A stretch of 64,000 nucleotides of DNA from Taudactylus pleione (taxonomy: Eukaryota; Chordata; Amphibia; Anura; Myobatrachidae): NCBI GenBank assembly GCA_031769625.1, contig JAUIMM010001245.1, forward strand, positions 124,001 to 188,000, written 5' to 3'. Of this stretch, positions 57,650 through 64,000 are shown in pieces (position 1 is the first letter of the stretch; every line of letters begins with the position of its first letter). The notes beneath the pieces were generated by a model. It was not told the origin of the DNA. It made no database searches and saw only the letters and a program-made list of their open reading frames with translations. Position numbers and translations under genes: made by a program.

Positions 57650-60600
57650 TCAGCAGAGTACGAGGAGGGGAGTGTGCTTTCCCGCTATCTCCCCACTGCT
57701 CCAGGACACGCCCTGACCAATCAGCAGAGTACGAGGAGGAGAGTGTGCTTTCCCGCTATCTCCCCACTGCTCCAGGACACGCCATGACCAATCAGCAGAG
57801 TACGAGGAGGAGAGTGTGCTTTCCCGCTGTCTCCCCACTGCTCCAGGACACGCCCTGACCAATCAGTAGAGCAAGGGGAGGAGAGTGTGCTTTCCCGCTA
57901 TCTCCATACTGCTCCAGGACACGCCCTGACCAATCAGCAGAGTAATGGGAGGAGAGTGTGCTTTCCCGCTATCTCCCCACTGCTCCAGGACACGCCCTGA
58001 CCAATCAGCAGAGTACAGGGAGGAGAGTGTGCTTTTCCGCTATCTCCCCACTGCTCCAAGACACGCCCTGACCAATCAGCAGAGTACAGGGAGGAGTGCG
58101 CTTTCCCGCTATCTCCCCACTGCTCCAGGACACACCCTGACCAATCAGCAGAGTACGAGGAGGAGAGTGCACTTTCCCGCTATCTCCCCACAGCTCCAGG
58201 ACATGCCCTGACTAATCAGCAGAGTACGAGGAGGAGAGTGCGCTTTCCCGCTATCTCCCCACTGCTCCAGGACACGCCCTGACCAATCAGCAGAGTACGG
58301 GGAGGAAAGTGTGCTTTGCCGCTATCTTCCCACTGCTCCAGGACACACCCTGACCAATCAGCTGAGTACAGGGAGGAGAGTGTGATTTCCCGCTCTCTCC
58401 CTACTGCTCCAGGACACGCCCTGACCAATCAGCAGAGTACGGGGAGGAGAGTGTGCTTTCCCGCTATCTCCCCACTGCTCCAGGACATGCTCTGACCAAT
58501 CAGCAGAGTGCGGGGAGGAGAGTGTGCTTTCCCGCTATCTCCCCAGTGCTCCAGGACACGCCCTGACCAATCAGCAGAGTACGTGGAGGAAAGTGTGCTT
58601 TCCCGCTATCATCCCACTGCTCCAGGACACGCCCTGACCAATCAGCAGAGTACAGGGAGGAGAGTATGCTTTCCCGCTATCTCCCCACTGCTCCAGGACA
58701 CGCCCTGACCAATCAGCAGAGTACGGGGAGGAAAGTGTGCTTTCCCGCTATCTCCCCACTGCTCCAGGACACACCCTGACCAATCAGCAGAGTACGAGGA
58801 GGAGAGTGCGCTTTCTCGCTATCTCCATACTGCTCCAGGACACGCCCTGGCCAATCAGCAGAGTATAGGGAGGAGAGTGTGCTTTCCCGCTATCTCCCCA
58901 CTGCTCCAGGACACGCCCTGACCAATCAGCAGAGCAAGGGGAGGAGAGTGTGCTTTCCCTCTATCTCCCCACTGCTCCAGGACACGCCCTGACCAATCAG
59001 CAGAGCAAGGGGAGGAGAGTGTGCTTTCCCGCTATCTCCCCACTGCTCCAGGACACTCCCTGACCAATCAGCAGAGTACGAGGAGGAGAGTGTGCTTTCC
59101 CGCTATCTCCCCACTGCTCCAGGACTCGCCCTGACCAATCAGCAGAGTACGAGGAGGAGAGTGCGCTTTCCCGCTATCTCCCCACTGCTCCAGGACATGC
59201 CCTGACCAATCAGCAGAGCAAGGGGAGGAGAGTGTGCTTTCCCGCTATCTCCCCACTGCTCCAGGACATGCCCTGACCAATCAGCAGAGTACGAGGAGGA
59301 GAGTGTGCTTTTCCGCTATCTCCCCACTGCTCCAGGACACGCCCTGACCAATCAGCAGAGTACGAGGAGGGGAGTGTGCTTTCCCGCTATCTCCCCACTG
59401 CTCCAGGACACGCCCTGACCAATCAGCAGAGTACGAGGAGGAGAGTGTGCTTTCCCGCTATCTCCCCACTGCTCCAGGACACGCCCTGACCAATCAGCAG
59501 AGTACGAGGAGGAGAGTGTGCTTTCCCGCTGTCTCCCCACTGCTCCAGGACACGCCCTGACCAATCAGTAGAGCAAGGGGAGGAGAGTGTGCTTTCCCGC
59601 TATCTCCATACTGCTCCAGGACACGCCCTGACCAATCAGCAGAGTACTGGGAGGAGAGTGTGCTTTCCCGCTATCTCCCCACTGCTCCAGGACACGCCCT
59701 GACCAATCAGCAGAGTACAGGGAGGAGAGTGTGCTTTTCCGCTATCTCCCCACTGCTCCAAGACACGCCCTGACCAATCAGCAGAGTACAGGGAGGAGAG
59801 TGCGCTTTCCCGCTATCTCCCCACTGCTCCAGGACACACCCTGACCAATCAGCAGAGTACGAGGAGGAGAGTGCGCTTTCCCGCTATCTCCCCACAGCTC
59901 CAGGACATGCCCTGACCAATCAGCAGAGTACGAGGAGGAGAGTGCGCTTTCCCGCTATCTCCCCACTGCTCCAGGACATGCCCTGACCAATCAGCAGAGT
60001 ACGGGGAGGAAAGTGTGCTTTGCCGCTATCTTCCCACTGCTCCAGGACACGCCCTGACCAATCAGCAGAGTACAGGGAGGAGAGTGTGCTTTCCCGCTAT
60101 CTCCCTACTGCTCCAGGACACGCCCTGACCAATCAGCAGAGTACGGGGAGGAGAGTGTGCTTTCCCGCTATCTCCCCACTGCTCCAGGACATGCCCTGAC
60201 CAATCAGCAGAGTGCGGGGAGGAGAGTGTGCTTTCCCGCTATCTCCCCACTGCTCCAGGACACGCCCTGACCAATCAGCAGAGTACGTGGAGGAAAGTGT
60301 GCTTTCCCGCTATCATCCCACTGCTCCAGGACACGCCCTGACCAATCAGCAGAGTACAGGGAGGAGAGTCTGCTTTCCCGCTATCTCCCCACTGCTCCAG
60401 GACACGCCCTGACCAATCAGCAGAGTACGGGGAGGAAAGTGTGCTTTCCCGCTATCTCCCCACTGCTCCAGGACACGCCCTGACCAATCAGCAGAGTACG
60501 AGGAGGAGAGTGCGCTATCTCGCTATCTCCATACTGCTCCAGGACACGCTCTAGCCAATCAGCAGAGTACGCGCAGGAGAGTGTGCTTTCCCGCTATCTC

Positions 60601-63321
60601 CCCACTGCTCCAGGACACGCCCTGACCAATCAGCAGAGTACAGGGAGGAGAGTGTGTTTTCCCGCTATCTCCATACTGCTCCAGGACACGCCCTGGCCAA
60701 TCAGCAGAGTATAGGGAGGAGAGTGTGCTTTCCCGCTATCTCCCCACTGCTCCAGGACACGCCCTCACCAATCAGCAGAGCAAGGGGAGGAGAGTGTGCT
60801 TTACCGCTATCTCCCCACTGCTCCAGGACACGCCCTGACCAATCAGCAGAGCAAGGGGAGGAGAGTGTGCTTTCCCGCTATGTCCCCACTGCTCGAGGAC
60901 ACGCCCTGACCAATCAGCAGAGCAAGGGGAGGAGAGTGTGCTTTCCCGCTATCTCCCCACTGCTCCAGGACACGCCCTGACCAATCAGCAGAGTACAGGG
61001 AGGAGAGTGTGCTTTCCCGCTATCTCCATACTGCTCCAGGACACGCCCTGGCCAATCAGCAGAGTACAGGGAGGAGAGTGTGCTTTCCCGCTATCTCCCC
61101 ACTGCTCCAGGACACGCCCTCACCAATCAGCAGAGCAAGGGGAGGAGAGTGTGCTTTACCGCTATCTCCCCACTGCTCCAGGACACGCCCTGACCAATCA
61201 GCAGAGCAAGGGGAGGAGAGTGTGCTTTCCCGCTATCTCCCCACTGCTCCAGGACACGCCCTGACCAATCAGCAGAGCAAGGGGAGGAGAGTGTGCTTTC
61301 CCGCTATCTCCCCACTGCTCCAGGACACGCCCTGACCAATCAGTAGAGTACGGGGAGGAGAGTGTGCTTTCCCGCTATCTCCCCACTGCTCCAGGACACG
61401 CTCTAGCCAATCAGCAGAGTACGAGGAGGAAAGTGCGCTTTCCCGCTATCTCCCCACTGGTCCAGGACATGCCCTGACAAATCAGCAGAGTACGAGGAGG
61501 AGAGTGTGCTTTCCCGCTATCTTCCCACTGCTCCAGGACACGCCCTGACCAATTAGCAGAGTACCCGGAGGAGAGTGTGTTTTCCCGCTATCTCCCCACT
61601 GCTCCAGGACACGGCCTGACCAATCAGCAGAGCAAGGGGAGGAGAGTGTGCTTTTTCACTATCTCCCCACTGCTCCAGGACACGCCCTGACCAATCAGCA
61701 GAGTACTGGGAGGAGAGTGTGCTTTCCCGCTATCTCCATACTGCTCCAGGACACGCCCTAACCAATCAGCAGAGTACTGGGAGGAGAGTGTGCTTTCCCG
61801 CTATCTCCCCACTGCTCCAGGACACGCCCTGACCAATCAGCAGAGCAAGGGGAGGAGAGTGTGCTTTCCCGCTATCTCCCCACTGCTCCAGGACACGCCC
61901 TGACCAATCAGCAGAGCAAGGGGAGGAGAGTGTGCTTTCCCGCTATCTCCCCACTGCTCCAGGACACTCCCTGACCAATCAGCAGAGTACGAGGAGGAGA
62001 GTGTGCTTTCCCACTATCTCCCCACTGCTCCAGGACTCGCCCTGACCAATCAGCAGAGTACGAGGAGGAGAGTGCGCTTTCCCGCTATCTCCCCACTGCT
62101 CCAGGACACGCCCTGACCAATCAGCAGAGCAAGGGGAGGAGAGTGTGCTTTCCCGCTATCTCCCCACTGCTCCAGGACATGCCCTGACCAATCAACAGAG
62201 TACGAGGAGGAGAGTGTGCTTTTCCGCTATCTCCCCACTGCTCCAGGACACGCCCTGACCAATCAGCAGAGTACGAGGAGGGGAGTGTGCTTTCCCGCTA
62301 TCTCCCCACTGCTCCAGGACACGCCCTGACCAATCAGCAGAGTACGAGGAGGAGAGTGTGCTTTCCCGCTATCTCCCTACTGCTCCAGGACACGCCATGA
62401 CCAATCAGCAGAGTACGAGGAGGAGAGTGTGCTTTCCCGCTGTCTCCCCACTGCTCCAGGACACGCCCTGACCAATCAGTAGAGCAAGGGGAGGAGAGTG
62501 TGCTTTCCCGCTATCTCCATACTGCTCCAGGACACGCCCTGACCAATCAGCAGAGTACTGGGAGGAGAGTGTGCTTTCCCGCTATCTCCCCACTGCTCCA
62601 GGACACGCCCTGACCAATCAGCAGAGTACAGGGAGGAGAGTGTGCTTTTCCGCTATCTCCCCACTGCTCCAAGACACGCCCTGACCAATCAGCAGAGTAC
62701 AGGGAGGAGTGCGCTTTCCCGCTATCTCCCCACTGCTCCAGGACACACCCTGACCAATCAGCAGAGTACGAGGAGGAGAGTGCGCTTTCCGGCTATCTCC
62801 CCACAGCTCCAGGACATGCCCTGACCAATCAGCAGAGTACGAGGAGGAGAGTGCGCTTTCCCGCTATCTCCCCACTGCTCCAGGACACGCCCTGACCAAT
62901 CAGCAGAGTACGGGGAGGAAAGTGTGCTTTGCCGCTATCTTCCCACTGCTCCAGGACACACCCTGACCAATCAGCTGAGTACAGGGAGGAGAGTGTGCTT
63001 TCCCGCTCTCTCCCTACTGCTCCAGGACACGCCCTGACCAATCAGCAGAGTACGGGGAGGAGAGTGTGCTTTCCCGCTATCTCCCCACTGCTCCAGGACA
63101 TGCCCTGACCAATCAGCAGAGTGCGGGGAGGAGAGTGTGCTTTCCCGCTATCTCCCCAGTGCTCCAGGACACGCCCTGACCAATCAGCAGAGTACGTGGA
63201 GGAAAGTGTGCTTTCCCGCTATCATCCCACTGCTCCAGGACACGCCCTGACCAATCAGCAGAGTACAGGGAGGAGAGTATGCTTTCCCGCTATCTCCCCA
63301 CTGCTCCAGGACACGCCCTGA
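57650..63321. repeat. ~4.6-kb offset duplication within the array
   Basis: Blocks around 57655-58708 recur at about 62268-63321 with a constant offset of 4613 bp (65 units less 2 bp), sharing rare features such as the shortened GGGAGGAGTGCGC unit (58090 and 62703) and AATCAGCTGAG. Confidence 0.8.
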
Positions 63322-64000
63322 CCAATCAGCAGAGTACGGGGAGGAAAGTGTGCTTTCCCGCTATCTCCCCACTGCTCCAGGACACACCCTGACCAATCAG
63401 CAGAGTACGAGGAGGAGAGTGCGCTTTCTCGCTATCTCCATACTGCTCCAGGACACGCCCTGGCCAATCAGCAGAGTATAGGGAGGAGAGTGTGCTTTCC
63501 CGCTATCTCCCCACTGCTCCAGGACACGCCCTGACCAATCAGCAGAGCAAGGGGAGGAGAGTGTGCTTTCCCGCTATCTCCCCACTGCTCCAGGACACGC
63601 CCTGACCAATCAGCAGAGCAAGGGGAGGAGAGTGTGCTTTCCCGCTATCTCCCCACTGCTCCAGGACACTCCCTGACCAATCAGCAGAGTACGAGGAGGA
63701 GAGTGTGCTTTCCCGCTATCTCCCCACTGCTCCAGGACTCGCCCTGACCAATCAGCAGAGTACGAGGAGGAGAGTGCGCTTTCCCGCTATCTCCCCACTG
63801 CTCCAGGACATGCCCTGACCAATCAGCAGAGCAAGGGGAGGAGAGTGTGCTTTCCCGCTATCTCCACCCAGCTCCAGGACATGCCCTGACCAATCAGCAG
63901 AGTACGAGGAGGAGAGTGTGCTTTTCCGCTATCTCCCCACTGCTCCAGGACACGCCCTGACCAATCAGCAGAGTACGAGGAGGGGAGTGTGCTTTCCCGC

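Larger units (their letters stand above)
24206..64000. repeat. 71-bp satellite, about 560 copies, each with a CCAAT box and E2F-like site
   Basis: Uniform head-to-tail units of 71 bp: CTGACCAATCAGCAGAGTAC, then GGGGAGGAGAGTGTGC, then TTTCCCGCTATCTCCCC, then ACTGCTCCAGGACACGCC. The left edge is a degenerate unit (GCTCCAGCCAATCAGAAGAG) and the right edge is outside the window. The main variants are GTACGGGG, GTACGAGG, GTACAGGG, GTACTGGG, GTACGCGG or GCAAGGGG after CAGA; GTGCGC for GTGTGC; CTCTAGCC for CCTGACC; and CCATACTG for CCCACTG. Single units with indels (for example near 34975 and 58096) are rare. A TGA in every unit returns to each frame every 213 nt, which explains the recurring 60-108 residue open frames on both strands; none is a gene. 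Confidence 0.98.

Noticed and set aside
24204..63321. Dozens of 60-120 residue frames on both strands of the 71-bp array
   Set aside because: 71 is not a multiple of three, so one stop per unit visits each frame every 213 nt; frame lengths are set by this and by variants that lose the stop.
24206..64000. CRISPR array
   Set aside because: There are no unique spacers between repeats; units are contiguous, and the context is a vertebrate-type genome.
24206..64000. CENP-B box in the 71-bp satellite
   Set aside because: I looked for the TTCG...A..CGGG pattern on both strands of the consensus unit and did not see it; centromere identity cannot be claimed.

Overview
The window is non-coding, repeat-dominated nuclear DNA from a vertebrate. 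There is no bacterial gene organisation, no convincing protein gene and no tRNA or rRNA gene that I can recognise. The mix of Harbinger-like MITEs with TAA or TTA target duplications, hAT-like non-autonomous elements with CAGGG-type ends, TTAGGG-type interstitial repeats and a solo-LTR candidate suggests an amphibian, most likely a frog. That assignment is inference from element style, not from a diagnostic gene.

Layout. Positions 1-9487 are a ~30-bp GA-rich satellite organised into higher-order repeats of about 1115 bp. After a 203-bp spacer, 9691-10547 is a 39-bp minisatellite. Positions 10548-16098 are mostly low-copy sequence holding a possible 59-nt exon, a 341-bp MITE with a perfect 40-bp palindrome, a fold-back element with telomere-like repeats inside, a 600-bp Harbinger-like MITE with intact ends, and remnants of related elements. 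Positions 16099-23014 form a nest: a hAT-like composite with three internal minisatellites, a CA-rich minisatellite, a candidate 600-bp solo LTR inserted in that minisatellite, and a 2400-bp hAT-like element also inserted in it, with a near-perfect 8-bp target duplication. Positions 23015-24205 are low-copy sequence with a MITE remnant, a possible retroelement scrap and a lone hAT-type terminus.

From about 24206 to the end of the window (39.8 kb, about 560 copies, running off the edge) there is a single 71-bp satellite. It has been reshuffled by internal duplications whose offsets are close to multiples of 71 bp, up to 11.7 kb apart. Almost every unit carries a canonical CCAAT box (CCAATCAG) and, 32 bp downstream, TTTCCCGC, which fits the E2F consensus TTTSSCGC. 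Hundreds of paired NF-Y/E2F-type sites in one block is the most interesting signal here. Whether the sites are bound or functional cannot be told from sequence.

The open reading frames that a six-frame translation yields in the arrays come from repeat periodicity and are not annotated as genes.
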